Shown here: positions 9,628-19,378 of the stretch, piece by piece
Numbering within the stretch: the first letter of the stretch is position 1
Layout of the letters: each line of letters opens with the position of its first letter
Source of the DNA: Pedobacter jejuensis
GTDB taxonomy: Bacteria; Bacteroidota; Bacteroidia; Sphingobacteriales; Sphingobacteriaceae
DNA length: 64,000 nucleotides
Assembly: GCF_003725795.1 (NCBI RefSeq)
Contig: NZ_RBEE01000002.1
Span: 248,001 to 312,000, forward strand
Direction of reading: 5' to 3'
Translations under genes and position numbers: made by a program
The notes under the pieces: generated by a model
Database searches by the model: none
What the model was told of the DNA's origin: nothing
Seen by the model: only the letters and a program-made list of their open reading frames with translations

Positions 9628-9642
9628 TCGCTAAAAAAACCG

Positions 9643-10515
9643 CTAAGGTACAGCTACGCCAGCACTAGCAGACCATAATGTAAACCATTCTTGCAATTCT
9701 AATTGTACTGAAGTTGCTTTCATTAATTTTGCAATTCGGCTTTTATCAGCAGTACCAAAAACTGGTAAAATACCTGCCGGATGATTTAAAATCCAGGCAA
9801 GAAATATAACATCAACAGGTACATCATATTTAACTGAAAGTGTTGTAGCCATTTTAATTAAACGTTGAGATTGCTCATTATCATTTTTAAACACCGAACC
9901 CAATGGAGACCAACACATTGGCGTGATATTGTTCGTTTGCATATGTGCTAAACTGCCATCAAGCATTGCATTAAAATCGGTTATAGAAAACTTGATTTGG
10001 TTATAGTTTATTTTAATTTTCGTGTTTATTAAATCAGTTTGTTCAGGTGTAAAATTTGAAACACCAAAATCTAAAATTTTACCATCGTTTTTAAGCTTTT
10101 CAATCGCCTCGGCAATTTCATCTGCCCTCATCAACGGACTAGGGCGATGAAGCAATAATAAATCAAGATAATCGGTTTTTAAGTTTTTTAAAGATTGTTC
10201 AACCGACCAGATGATGTATGATGCTGAATAATCGTAATGCTTTATTACATTTTTTCGGCTTGCAGATTCCATTTGAATGCCGCATTTAGAAATCAATTGT
10301 ATCTTATTTCTTTCTATTTTACTTTCGTTAAGCGCTATACCAAATGCAGCTTCTGTTGTATAATCGCCGTAAATATCTGCATGATCAAATGTTGTGATAC
10401 CATTTTCAATGCAACAGTTCATCAATTCTATCATCTGTTTGGTGTCGCAATCTTTACCCCAAACACCCCAAGTCATGGTGCCTGCAATTATTTTCGAAAA
10501 TGGTGCTTTAGTCAT
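9643..10515 (-). CDS. Aldo/keto reductase
   Basis: This is a cytoplasmic NAD(P)H-dependent oxidoreductase with a TIM-barrel fold, 290 residues, no signal peptide. The AKR active-site set is visible: Asp and Tyr in FDHADIYGDY, Lys in LISKCGI and His in LLLLHRPSPL. The cofactor-binding end carries GILPVFGTADKSRI. It resembles the YdhF-type branch of the family. It is encoded in the same direction as the GH2 gene upstream, 140 bases away, so it may be the last gene of the PUL 2 operon or have its own promoter. In such a setting it may reduce or oxidise a liberated monosaccharide; that is inference, and the substrate cannot be read from sequence. Confidence 0.88.
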   Translation of the reverse strand: MTKAPFSKIIAGTMTWGVWGKDCDTKQMIELMNCCIENGITTFDHADIYGDYTTEAAFGIALNESKIERNKIQLISKCGIQMESASRKNVIKHYDYSASYIIWSVEQSLKNLKTDYLDLLLLHRPSPLMRADEIAEAIEKLKNDGKILDFGVSNFTPEQTDLINTKIKINYNQIKFSITDFNAMLDGSLAHMQTNNITPMCWSPLGSVFKNDNEQSQRLIKMATTLSVKYDVPVDVIFLAWILNHPAGILPVFGTADKSRIAKLMKATSVQLELQEWFTLWSASAGVAVP

Positions 10516-10655
10516 GATTATTTATCCTTAGTAAAGAATTTTGATATCTTGTTTATTTCAAAATTCAAGTCAAAACTAATTAAAGAAAAGCTTCGAAGTT
10601 AGAATTTTTAAATAAAAAACTATCTAAGAAATAAAAACTTGGGCTATTGATGATT

Positions 10656-13640
10656 TTACTTAATTGCCAAACTCATCATATTTAAAACGTATTGTACCGC
10701 AGCTTCATCATACCTAATACCATAAAAACCATCTTCCCCATAACCTTTTGCCAACCTTCCGGAGGTAAGCAATTGAGATACAATTAGCTTTCCTTTACCC
10801 TTGCCAAAGCCAATAAGTGCTACAGGCGTTTGTGTAAGATTTTTTGCTGAATTGGCCAAAGGAATAAAACTATCGGCAAGCCCATTTTTTGAATCCAGGT
10901 AGTTTTTATTTAAATCTGTGATCAAAACCGGCGTATTTAAATTTAACGATGTTGAAAGTGATGGAGCATCTTGCACCAGAAAATAAATCTTATCCTTTAA
11001 CTTCTTTTTAATCGTTTCATTATTCGGCAACATAGAAAATTCATAAAAACCCTGTAGTTCATAAGCATAATATGGCGCAGTTTTAACTTTTTGCTCTTCG
11101 GCCCCTCTTAATTTCCACTGGGTTACAAATGCATCGGCACTCAACCCTTTAAATTCCATATCGGCTGCAGGCACGATAAGCCCTCCACGTAAACCATTCC
11201 AAATTCTGGTGTAATCATCTGGCAAATTATGCCAGAGCGCATTATTTAACCTATCGGGATGGATGTAACTTTCGGGCTCAGCAGTTTCTTTAAATTTTAA
11301 CGAAACGCCATTAAAAAGCTGATAAACATTCACCTTAGGATTATAAACACTAGCAACTCCTTGCAAAGGCCCAAGATCGCCAGCATTTTTTGGATATCCC
11401 TGTCCTAGAGGCCGATCACCAACATCAAGCATTACTACAGATTTTCCTTTGGAAATTGAATTTTCCAACACACCAGAAAACAAAGTATTACCGTTAGCAA
11501 ATTCATCCCAATCTGCTTTTGAGGTTAAAAGTAAATTAGCAGAAGGATTGCTCAAATCAACAGTTTTTATATTTAAATGATTGAGAAAATGCTTCAGCTC
11601 TTCTTCTTTTTGAGAAATGCCGACAATTACATTTTTAATATTTTCTGGAATTTTAGCTTTAAAAACATGAATTTTCCATTTGGAGATTACCGGATATTTT
11701 ATTTCTGGTGGTCTGTTTAACAACTCGGCTTTGATAATATAATCGCCATTAACTCCAGGCAAGTTTAAAGAAACTTGAATTACTTTCTTATTGAAGGCGC
11801 TTACTTCTGATTTTAAATTTTCTTTTAAAACAACTTTACCAGTTGTATCTTCAACAGTTATGGCAACAGCTAACATATTACTTTTTGCTTCATCATTAAA
11901 CAAATAAATTGGCAATCTAATAGCTTGATTTGGTTCAAAATTTTTATCCCATAAATCGATACTAACACTTAACGGAGAGAATGAAGCTGTTAGAGCATCC
12001 CAAACAGGCTTAGGCTTACCATCTTTTAATGGCCCCAAAAACCAGGTATTGCCATCTTCGTAACTGCCCAAAGCACAAAAGGGTGCAAAACCCGCAGCAC
12101 CAATACGCCTCCAGTATTCGGCAACCCGTGCATTCGATTCAGCCTGAAATTCAAGTCTTTCCGCTTTAGTGTTTTTTCTGCCCAGAAATCGAAGAAAACT
12201 TTCCTTTAGAGATGGATACCCGCCTAAATCACCATTTTCATTTAAATAGTTTCCTCCAAACTCATCAGCCATTATGGCTTTCGGAAAAACATTTGCATCG
12301 TCATAATACAATCCCAGGTTCTCAAACATGCTCCACCAGTATTTATGGATATGAATAACATCTCTGTCTTCTAAAACCAAGGCAGGATAATCTGGCAATA
12401 ACTTATCGAGAGCTGCCCAAACTGTTTTCAGCTGGTCGCCCACAGTTTCATTATAGGGATGGATTAGCGAAACCGAAGGGTGCCGCATTGCTAAATCGAG
12501 CCAGCTTTTATACTGTATTAAAAGACTTTCTTCTGATGCAGGCATTCCGTGAAAAAAATTCCATTCATATTGCACAACCAGTCCAAGCTCATCACACATA
12601 TCTAAAAACTTTTCGGGAGGTAAACCTAAATGGAAACGCAGATAATTTGCGCCATGATCTTTTGAAAGTTGAATAATGTTTCGTTTAAACCAGGCAGAAT
12701 CATATCCTAATTCTCGCCCTTCTTTACTTCTTACCCAACGATGCCAAACCACAGTTCCTCCTTTAGCAACAAGTGGTTCGTTATTTAAATAAAATTTTTT
12801 ATTTCTGATTTCGAATTTTTTAATGCCAAAAGGAATTTTATACCTATCCATTAATTGATTTTTGTTATCAAACAATGTTAACTGAACACGATATAAATTT
12901 GGTGCTTTCGGACCCCAGCTTTTTAATATTCCTTTGGTGATAACATTCACAGAATCCCGATTGCCTGAAATAAACTTAGATTGGGTAATTAGTATTTTCC
13001 CTTTGTTATCAAAAATTTGTAGTAATGCTTTGCCCTTAAAGTTTGTTTCTCCGTTCAAATCAAATTTAAAACTAACATTTTGCGCATTGTAATTGATAAA
13101 TGGAATAACCCGTTCGATACTTACTTTACCATGCAAATTTAGTTCTACGCCATCCCACAAACTTGAGGAAACATCCGAACGCCATTGGTCGGCCTGAGGT
13201 GTATAAGAGGCATCTGTTGGCGAAACATTTTTAAGCGATGCTAATGCAATTTCGAGTGTGATGGTATTTCCGGGCTTGATATTTTTATTGTTTAACTGAA
13301 AGAAAACCGGAGCCATACCGCCTTCTTTTTCTTCAACAAATTCGCCATTAATGTAAACCTGTGGCTTAAACCGTGCTCCTTTCAGTTGTATTGTGGCATT
13401 TGTCCATTTACCTAAAGGCAATTTAATTTCCTTTTTGTACCATAAAACTTCGTTAGAAATTTTAGCCGGATCGTTATGAATTCCGGGAACATTAACCTTA
13501 GAAGTGTATTTTCGACCGAAGCCCATTTCCCATTCACCATTAAGCGAAACAAGCTTTTGGTTTAGGTTTTCTTGCGAAAAACAAAGCAATGAAAGCAATG
13601 AAAGCAACAATACCGAAAAAGATTTTTTGATTTTTAGCAT
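10656..13640 (-). CDS. GH2-family glycoside hydrolase with an unusual C-terminal Rossmann-like part
   Basis: This exported retaining beta-glycosidase has 994 residues and a signal peptide ending about LLCFSQ. The N-terminal sugar-binding jelly roll (about 30-170) begins with the GH2 hallmark VSLNGEWEM. An Ig-like domain follows, then a TIM barrel (about 285-580). The predicted acid/base is E398 in HPYNETVGDQ and the nucleophile is E460 in MADEFGG. After about residue 600 there is a beta-sandwich and then a region (about 690-990) with segments such as SVVMLDVGDRPLG and IGFGKGKGKLIVSQLL. That region looks like a glutamine-amidotransferase-like/trimerization-type alpha/beta domain seen at the end of some large glycosidases. 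It is third in a run of GH2 genes, starting 37 bases after the previous one. It could be a beta-galactosidase, beta-glucuronidase or beta-mannosidase; I cannot choose. Confidence 0.85.
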   Translation of the reverse strand: MLKIKKSFSVLLLSLLSLLCFSQENLNQKLVSLNGEWEMGFGRKYTSKVNVPGIHNDPAKISNEVLWYKKEIKLPLGKWTNATIQLKGARFKPQVYINGEFVEEKEGGMAPVFFQLNNKNIKPGNTITLEIALASLKNVSPTDASYTPQADQWRSDVSSSLWDGVELNLHGKVSIERVIPFINYNAQNVSFKFDLNGETNFKGKALLQIFDNKGKILITQSKFISGNRDSVNVITKGILKSWGPKAPNLYRVQLTLFDNKNQLMDRYKIPFGIKKFEIRNKKFYLNNEPLVAKGGTVVWHRWVRSKEGRELGYDSAWFKRNIIQLSKDHGANYLRFHLGLPPEKFLDMCDELGLVVQYEWNFFHGMPASEESLLIQYKSWLDLAMRHPSVSLIHPYNETVGDQLKTVWAALDKLLPDYPALVLEDRDVIHIHKYWWSMFENLGLYYDDANVFPKAIMADEFGGNYLNENGDLGGYPSLKESFLRFLGRKNTKAERLEFQAESNARVAEYWRRIGAAGFAPFCALGSYEDGNTWFLGPLKDGKPKPVWDALTASFSPLSVSIDLWDKNFEPNQAIRLPIYLFNDEAKSNMLAVAITVEDTTGKVVLKENLKSEVSAFNKKVIQVSLNLPGVNGDYIIKAELLNRPPEIKYPVISKWKIHVFKAKIPENIKNVIVGISQKEEELKHFLNHLNIKTVDLSNPSANLLLTSKADWDEFANGNTLFSGVLENSISKGKSVVMLDVGDRPLGQGYPKNAGDLGPLQGVASVYNPKVNVYQLFNGVSLKFKETAEPESYIHPDRLNNALWHNLPDDYTRIWNGLRGGLIVPAADMEFKGLSADAFVTQWKLRGAEEQKVKTAPYYAYELQGFYEFSMLPNNETIKKKLKDKIYFLVQDAPSLSTSLNLNTPVLITDLNKNYLDSKNGLADSFIPLANSAKNLTQTPVALIGFGKGKGKLIVSQLLTSGRLAKGYGEDGFYGIRYDEAAVQYVLNMMSLAIK

Positions 13641-13677
13641 AATTAAAATTTTGCCTTTCTTTTAGGATTTGTGTTCT

Positions 13678-16431
13678 TTATTTAAAATCGAACCAAAGGC
13701 TACCTTTATTCCATGAATAATTTAGCTGCATATTTTTTTGGCTCTGCGGACCAAGTTTTTCAGCAGCTTGAAACTTAGTTCCTATTGCACTAATTCCATC
13801 TAAAAAACCTAAATCGCCATCAGGAAATACAGGAGTGGTATTATTATTTGTCGCACCAGCTGCCTTTTGAGGTTTTAACATTTGAAAAAATGTGCCCTTT
13901 TTTGAGGTGTAAATTGTAAATGGTGATTGCTTATTCTTTACCGTTACCCAATACACATTTGAATAATAGCCTTTAAACTCTGGGTATTTCCAACTTTCTC
14001 CGGTTATGGTATTATTAAAATCGTTATTCCAAACACCAAAAGTTGTGCCTTTCAATCTATTTTTCCAAACGCGATAAGGACCATTTCCTTCCCATTTCAT
14101 ACCGGTGATGTTTTCTTCAGGATAGTTAAAAGTAATGCCCATAAAATCAACTTCACCGCTTACGCTATATTCATAATCGAGTTTAACAGTCTTTCCTGAT
14201 GAAAAAATCCATTTTACTTTAAACTTTGCTTCATTATTATAAATAGGCTCGATAATGTAATCATCGCCCGAGGCATAATGCTTAAACTCTTTAAGTTCAC
14301 ATTTAACACCCGCCAAAGCTGGTCCGCCAGAAATTGAAATCTCTGATTTAGCATTTTTAACATTCTGAATGTAGCCTGTTTTTTTATCGAATTGATAAGA
14401 AATGCCATCAACAACAAGGGTTAAAGCCTTACCAGTTTCTGAAACATCCATTTTAGATTTTGAATTCGCATTATTTGTTATTGGAGCAGCAGGCATTTTA
14501 ATTGCCCAACTCCAGGTAAAAAGTTCTTGTTTAAAAGCATCAAAAGCGGTTAAATACAAAACATCACTGCTTTTCCAGTTTGCAGGAAGTGGAATGCTTA
14601 AAAAACCCTTCTCGCCAGGAGATAAAGTGATGCCCTTAATTTTACCTGAGGCTACCAAACTTTGCTGATTATTTGCGGCCGGATTTGGCAGGTTTGATAA
14701 TTTCCACTCGAAACTGCATTGATTCAAATTTGTGAAGCTATATTGATTTTCGACTAAAACCTTTCCATCAAAATTGGCAGGCAAATCTTTCATCGCAATT
14801 TGCACCGGCGACCAGATTTCTTTTATGGTATAAAAACTACCTTCCTTTTCTCGGTGTGGACCTAAAATCCCATCTGGTGCGGCATTGCCTTGAATATCCA
14901 TTTCACCATTTCTATCCAAACGGATTACACCTTCATCGGCAAACGACCATAAAAATCCACCTGCCGCGTAAGGATGCTTCATCATCATACTCCAAAAATC
15001 ATCTAAACCCGCACCATGCCCACCATCGTGCAAGCCATGCATAAACTCGGTTGGGAAAAACACGTCATTTCCGTGTAAAGCTGTATTAACTACATAATTA
15101 TAATCTGGGTAGTGTTTGGTATCGGTGCCATTGAAGCGCTCCCAAGGATGAATAACCAAACGTTTCTGGTTATCGTATTTTGCATACAGGTAATCTAAAT
15201 CATAATTGAAGCCTCCTTCGTTTCCATTTGCCCACATTACAATTGAAGGGTGATTAACATCTCTAACAACCAGTTCCTTAACTAATTTTGTACCAACCTC
15301 AGTATCGTATTTAGCCTGCCAACCAGTTAACTCGTTAATAACATACAAACCTAAAGAATCGCAGGCTTCTAAAAAGCTTGGATCTGGAGGATAATGAGAC
15401 ATACGAACCGCATTCATATTCATCTCTTTAATTAATTTTACATCGGTAATATTTAAGGTTTTGCTTAACGTCCTTCCAGATTCTGGCCATTCGCTGTGCC
15501 TATTTACACCTTTGAAAATCACTTTTTTATTGTTTACATAAAAGCCATCATGCGGACGAAGTTCTGCTGTTCTAAAACCAAATTTTTGTTTTGTGCGATG
15601 GATTAATTTACCACTAGCATCAGTTAAAGTAACCACAACCTGATATAAATTTGGCGATTCGGCGTTCCATAATTTTACCTCATTGAACTGACCTTTGAGC
15701 GCTGTTACAGGATTTTGACCGATAATTTTAGATGAAATTTCTACTCCAACTTTTTCTCCATTTAACTTTTGTACCTGCGCTTTTACAACCGACCCAGCAA
15801 CTGCATTTTCGGTATAGGCATCAAGATTGAATGAACCATTTGCTTTTGCATCAATTGCAATTCTATCGATATGTGATTTTGGGTAAATTTTTAAATATAC
15901 CGGACGAAAAATACCACCGAATAACCAAAAATCAGCTTTTCTCTCTGCATTATTTACAGATTTATCAGTTGATTGTTTACTTACTTTTACCTCAAGCAGA
16001 TTTTCACCATCAAAATTTAGCAGCGATGTAATGTTGTATTGAAAAGTATAAAAACCACCTTGATGTATTGGTCCGGCTAATTTTCCATTAATTTTAACTT
16101 CAGCCTCTGTCATAGCCGCTTCGAAAACGATAAAAATCTCTTTATCGGCACTACTCTTCGGAACCCTGAACTTGTATTTATATTGCCCCGTTTCTTCAGG
16201 ATTTTGGGTATCCTTGTAATAGTTATAGGTACCAAAACCTTGTTGTTCCCAATTTGATGGCACTTGTATTTTATCCCAAACGCCACTTTTCATTCCGGTA
16301 TTTACAAAGAAATCCCAGTTTACGGTATGGTCTTTATCTTTTCCTGATAAGTATTGATATTGGGTATCCTGCGCTTCAACATTTAGTGCAAAAAACGCAG
16401 TCGCGAACATAAAAAACAGCTTCTTAATCAT
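13678..16431 (-). CDS. GH2-family beta-galactosidase-like enzyme
   Basis: This exported enzyme has 917 residues with a signal peptide ending NVEAQ. It has the full LacZ-like order: sugar-binding jelly roll (about 45-185, VPSNWEQQGFGTYNY motif), Ig-like domain (about 190-285), TIM barrel (about 286-570) and a C-terminal small-chain/beta-sandwich part (about 690-915) resembling Bgal_small_N. Predicted catalytic residues are E405 (acid/base, MWANGNEGG) and E462 (nucleophile, FFPTEFMHG). Hydrolysis of a terminal beta-galactoside or similar beta-glycoside is expected. It is in the run of five glycosidase genes on the minus strand; the next gene starts 37 bases after its stop codon and the previous one ends 86 bases before its start. 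Substrate specificity is not determinable here. Confidence 0.87.
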   Translation of the reverse strand: MIKKLFFMFATAFFALNVEAQDTQYQYLSGKDKDHTVNWDFFVNTGMKSGVWDKIQVPSNWEQQGFGTYNYYKDTQNPEETGQYKYKFRVPKSSADKEIFIVFEAAMTEAEVKINGKLAGPIHQGGFYTFQYNITSLLNFDGENLLEVKVSKQSTDKSVNNAERKADFWLFGGIFRPVYLKIYPKSHIDRIAIDAKANGSFNLDAYTENAVAGSVVKAQVQKLNGEKVGVEISSKIIGQNPVTALKGQFNEVKLWNAESPNLYQVVVTLTDASGKLIHRTKQKFGFRTAELRPHDGFYVNNKKVIFKGVNRHSEWPESGRTLSKTLNITDVKLIKEMNMNAVRMSHYPPDPSFLEACDSLGLYVINELTGWQAKYDTEVGTKLVKELVVRDVNHPSIVMWANGNEGGFNYDLDYLYAKYDNQKRLVIHPWERFNGTDTKHYPDYNYVVNTALHGNDVFFPTEFMHGLHDGGHGAGLDDFWSMMMKHPYAAGGFLWSFADEGVIRLDRNGEMDIQGNAAPDGILGPHREKEGSFYTIKEIWSPVQIAMKDLPANFDGKVLVENQYSFTNLNQCSFEWKLSNLPNPAANNQQSLVASGKIKGITLSPGEKGFLSIPLPANWKSSDVLYLTAFDAFKQELFTWSWAIKMPAAPITNNANSKSKMDVSETGKALTLVVDGISYQFDKKTGYIQNVKNAKSEISISGGPALAGVKCELKEFKHYASGDDYIIEPIYNNEAKFKVKWIFSSGKTVKLDYEYSVSGEVDFMGITFNYPEENITGMKWEGNGPYRVWKNRLKGTTFGVWNNDFNNTITGESWKYPEFKGYYSNVYWVTVKNKQSPFTIYTSKKGTFFQMLKPQKAAGATNNNTTPVFPDGDLGFLDGISAIGTKFQAAEKLGPQSQKNMQLNYSWNKGSLWFDFK

Positions 16432-16517
16432 ATAGGGGTTTTTGAAGTAAATTTGTATAATTTAATTTGTTATGACTGCGTTTTTGAGAATAATGTTAAC
16501 ATTAAGATAATATTTCA

Positions 16518-19364
16518 TTACTTAATTTTAATGATCGCAGGCTTTAAACCATTTGATGAAGCTTTTAAAGTAACTGCTCCTGGTTCGCCGGTAAATTGTA
16601 CAATAACCTGTACCAAGCCACTAAATAGTTTTCTTTTCCAGGTGGCAGCAGGTTTTAAAACCTGAAATAAACCCGGGTCTGCATTGATATTATCCCAGCT
16701 TTGAACTTTCAAAATTGGTGTCGCCAATATAGCGATTGTATTTTTGCCAGCTTTTAATACTGATTTATCAAGTACAAAAGCATTTCCTTTTTTATTTTCT
16801 GTAAGCTTATCGGCTATTTTTTTTCCGTTGATGTAAATAGACTGTTGTTTACCTAAGCTTTTGTAAAAAAATGTGATTTTAGTTTGATCATTCCAATCTT
16901 TCAAATCAAAGTTTCCTCTGTAAATTAATGCCTTAACTTTTTTACCAAATTCCTGAGTCCTTTCTTGTTTAAAGGCATAATCCCAACCTGTTAAATCTGT
17001 TGAAAGTTCGGTTACATCATCAACATTTGAAATAGGTTTTTCTTTAAAATCGTTAATTCGAATCACATCAATATGCTCAATAAATTGGTCGGGTTCTAAC
17101 GAGGTTGGATTTCCATTACCAACACCAATAATTTTCGCCGGACCACTGATTTCAAAATCAATATCATTAACCGCAGTTGGAATAGCCTGATTAGAAGCAT
17201 CTCTAACATCAACCTTTAAAATAGCTAAAGTTGATTTTTGTACAGGTATTGCTTCCTGTGTTATAGAAACATGGGTTGGATATGAGGTTGTTTTAACCAC
17301 ATCCGTTAATGTTTTTTTACCGTTTTTATACCCAACTGCTTCTAGTGTTCCGGGTGAATAATTTACGACCCAGTTTAAATGTCCGTTCTCCTCCATCCGC
17401 TTTTTACCTAAACTTTTTTTATTCAGAAATAATTCTACTTCATCGCAGTTGCTGTAGGCTTTAACTTCAATTGGCTTTCCATCGCTTCCTTTCCAGTTCC
17501 AATGTGGCAAGAGGTGTATCGTAGGTTCTTTCGTCCACCATGATTTTAAGTACCAGGTATTATCTTTCGGGAAGCCACACAAATCAACCATACCGAAATA
17601 AGAAACTACCGATGGCCATCCGAAAGGCGTTGGTTCTCCTCGGTAATCAAAACCGGTCCAAATGAACATTCCTGCTAAATAAGGACGGGCGGCATAGTGT
17701 TTCCAACCATCTTCTAAACTCAGGAAATTCTCATTTTGCCTGGTATCGTAAGCAGCAAGTTCATGCTTTTCCATATTATTGATGTACAAACCTCTACTTG
17801 CCACTGTTGATCCTTCTTCAGTTCCCCAGCTAAATTGCGCAGGAAATTTTTTATGCTGCTCATCCGTATTCTTGGTTGCCACATAATTATAACCCAGTAC
17901 ATCTATCGTTGTAGAAATTCCATTACCAATTCCTCCACTTACCGCAGCTGTAATAGCTCTTGTTGTATCTATTGTTTTAGCGAATGCCTGCATGGTTTTA
18001 GCAATTCTGGCACCTGTAATATTGCCTTCAATATTCCATTCTTCATTACCGATAGACCAGCTGATGATGCTTGGGTGATTGCGATCGCGTATGATTAATT
18101 TTTTAAGGTAGCTTAAATTCTGATCGGTAATGCCCATTAAACGGTTTTCATCAATCACCAGCATGCCTAATTTATCACATGCATCTAGCAATTCTGGTGT
18201 TGGTGGATTGTGCGAGCAACGATAAGCATTGCTACCCATTTCTTTTAGCTTACTGATTCTAAAATACTGCATTTCATCTGGTAGCGCAACGCCAAGACCT
18301 GCATGATCCTGATGGTTATTTGTACCTTTCACTTCAACTCTTTTACCATTTAAAAAGAAGCCTTTATCAGCATCAAACCGTATTGTTCTTATTCCGAAGT
18401 TTGTTTTGTATTCATCAATTACTTGCTCATTTTTAGTTATTATTGTTAGTAGCTGATATAAATATGGATTTTCCAAATCCCATAATTGTGGATTAATTAC
18501 CGGAATATCAATGGTAAATTCCTTTTCTGCCAATGCATTCAATTCAATATTTTGAAGCGAGCCAGATGCGACAATCTTGCCTTTTGCATCAACAATACTT
18601 TGTTTGATATTAAATTTATCATTTTTAAGTGCATCGTTTTTTAAGGTAACACTTGCTTTTACAACTGCATTATTGTTATTGATTGTGCTGCGAACAAAGG
18701 TTCCGTTTGGTGTAACATGTAAAGGAGCAGTTTTATTTAGCCAAACATGGCGGTAAATTCCGGCACCTTCGTAAAACCAACCTTCTTCTATGGTTACATC
18801 AGCACGTACGGCAATTATATTTTCACCTCCGTAATTTAAATAATCTGTAATGTCATATTCGAAACCATGGTATCCGCTTGGTTCAATACCCAGGTAATGG
18901 CCATTAACCCAAACGATTGAATTTCTGAAAACGCCATCAAAAGCTATACTAATTTTACGACCCAAATCTTTAGCTGGGATAAATACCGATTTACGATACC
19001 AACCTACACTGGCATCAGGAAAATTACGACCAATAGCTTTAAAACCGTGACTTAAGCTTGCATTTTTATCAAAGCCTTGTTCAACTGCCCAATCATGCGG
19101 TACATTTAACTTCCGCCAGGTTCTGTCGTCAAAACCTGGTGCCGCAGCTCCATCTCCATAACCAGTTTTAGCCAGATAGGAAAAATAACCTGTTCCATTG
19201 TAAAAATCTTTTTTAACATCATAAGGATGCCCTAAGGCAAAACGCCAACCAGTATCTATCAGTATATGTTCACGTTTTAACTCAATTTTATTTTGGGCAA
19301 ATGATGCTGTTGTTGGGCCTAATTTAATCAAAAGCAAAAAAGCCAATATTTTATATGATTTCAT
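16518..19364 (-). CDS. GH2-family beta-galactosidase (GalB-type, with DUF4982-like domain)
   Basis: This exported retaining glycosidase has 948 residues and a signal peptide ending TASFAQ. The N-terminal jelly roll carries the family signature WRKLNVPHDWAVEQ and VGWYRKSVFIP. An Ig-like domain follows, then a TIM barrel with acid/base E441 (WSIGNEEWN) and nucleophile E516 (FSWGTEEGSTV). After the barrel, HLLPHWNWKG begins the DUF4982-like domain typical of Bacteroidota GalB-type enzymes, followed by an invasin/Ig-like domain and a C-terminal jelly-roll segment. This architecture is common for beta-galactosidases in hemicellulose and pectin PULs. It starts 14 bases after the upstream clan GH-A gene, so is co-transcribed with it. 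In a xyloglucan-like scheme it would strip terminal galactose before the alpha-xylosidase acts; that is inference. Confidence 0.9.
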   Translation of the reverse strand: MKSYKILAFLLLIKLGPTTASFAQNKIELKREHILIDTGWRFALGHPYDVKKDFYNGTGYFSYLAKTGYGDGAAAPGFDDRTWRKLNVPHDWAVEQGFDKNASLSHGFKAIGRNFPDASVGWYRKSVFIPAKDLGRKISIAFDGVFRNSIVWVNGHYLGIEPSGYHGFEYDITDYLNYGGENIIAVRADVTIEEGWFYEGAGIYRHVWLNKTAPLHVTPNGTFVRSTINNNNAVVKASVTLKNDALKNDKFNIKQSIVDAKGKIVASGSLQNIELNALAEKEFTIDIPVINPQLWDLENPYLYQLLTIITKNEQVIDEYKTNFGIRTIRFDADKGFFLNGKRVEVKGTNNHQDHAGLGVALPDEMQYFRISKLKEMGSNAYRCSHNPPTPELLDACDKLGMLVIDENRLMGITDQNLSYLKKLIIRDRNHPSIISWSIGNEEWNIEGNITGARIAKTMQAFAKTIDTTRAITAAVSGGIGNGISTTIDVLGYNYVATKNTDEQHKKFPAQFSWGTEEGSTVASRGLYINNMEKHELAAYDTRQNENFLSLEDGWKHYAARPYLAGMFIWTGFDYRGEPTPFGWPSVVSYFGMVDLCGFPKDNTWYLKSWWTKEPTIHLLPHWNWKGSDGKPIEVKAYSNCDEVELFLNKKSLGKKRMEENGHLNWVVNYSPGTLEAVGYKNGKKTLTDVVKTTSYPTHVSITQEAIPVQKSTLAILKVDVRDASNQAIPTAVNDIDFEISGPAKIIGVGNGNPTSLEPDQFIEHIDVIRINDFKEKPISNVDDVTELSTDLTGWDYAFKQERTQEFGKKVKALIYRGNFDLKDWNDQTKITFFYKSLGKQQSIYINGKKIADKLTENKKGNAFVLDKSVLKAGKNTIAILATPILKVQSWDNINADPGLFQVLKPAATWKRKLFSGLVQVIVQFTGEPGAVTLKASSNGLKPAIIKIK

Positions 19365-19378
19365 TTATGTGTTTATCC

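Noticed and set aside
10237..10602. Open frame of 121 codons on the plus strand over the start of the aldo/keto reductase
   Set aside because: It overlaps a well-supported gene on the other strand, its composition is Cys/Phe/Tyr-rich as expected for an antisense frame of AT-rich DNA, and it matches no family.
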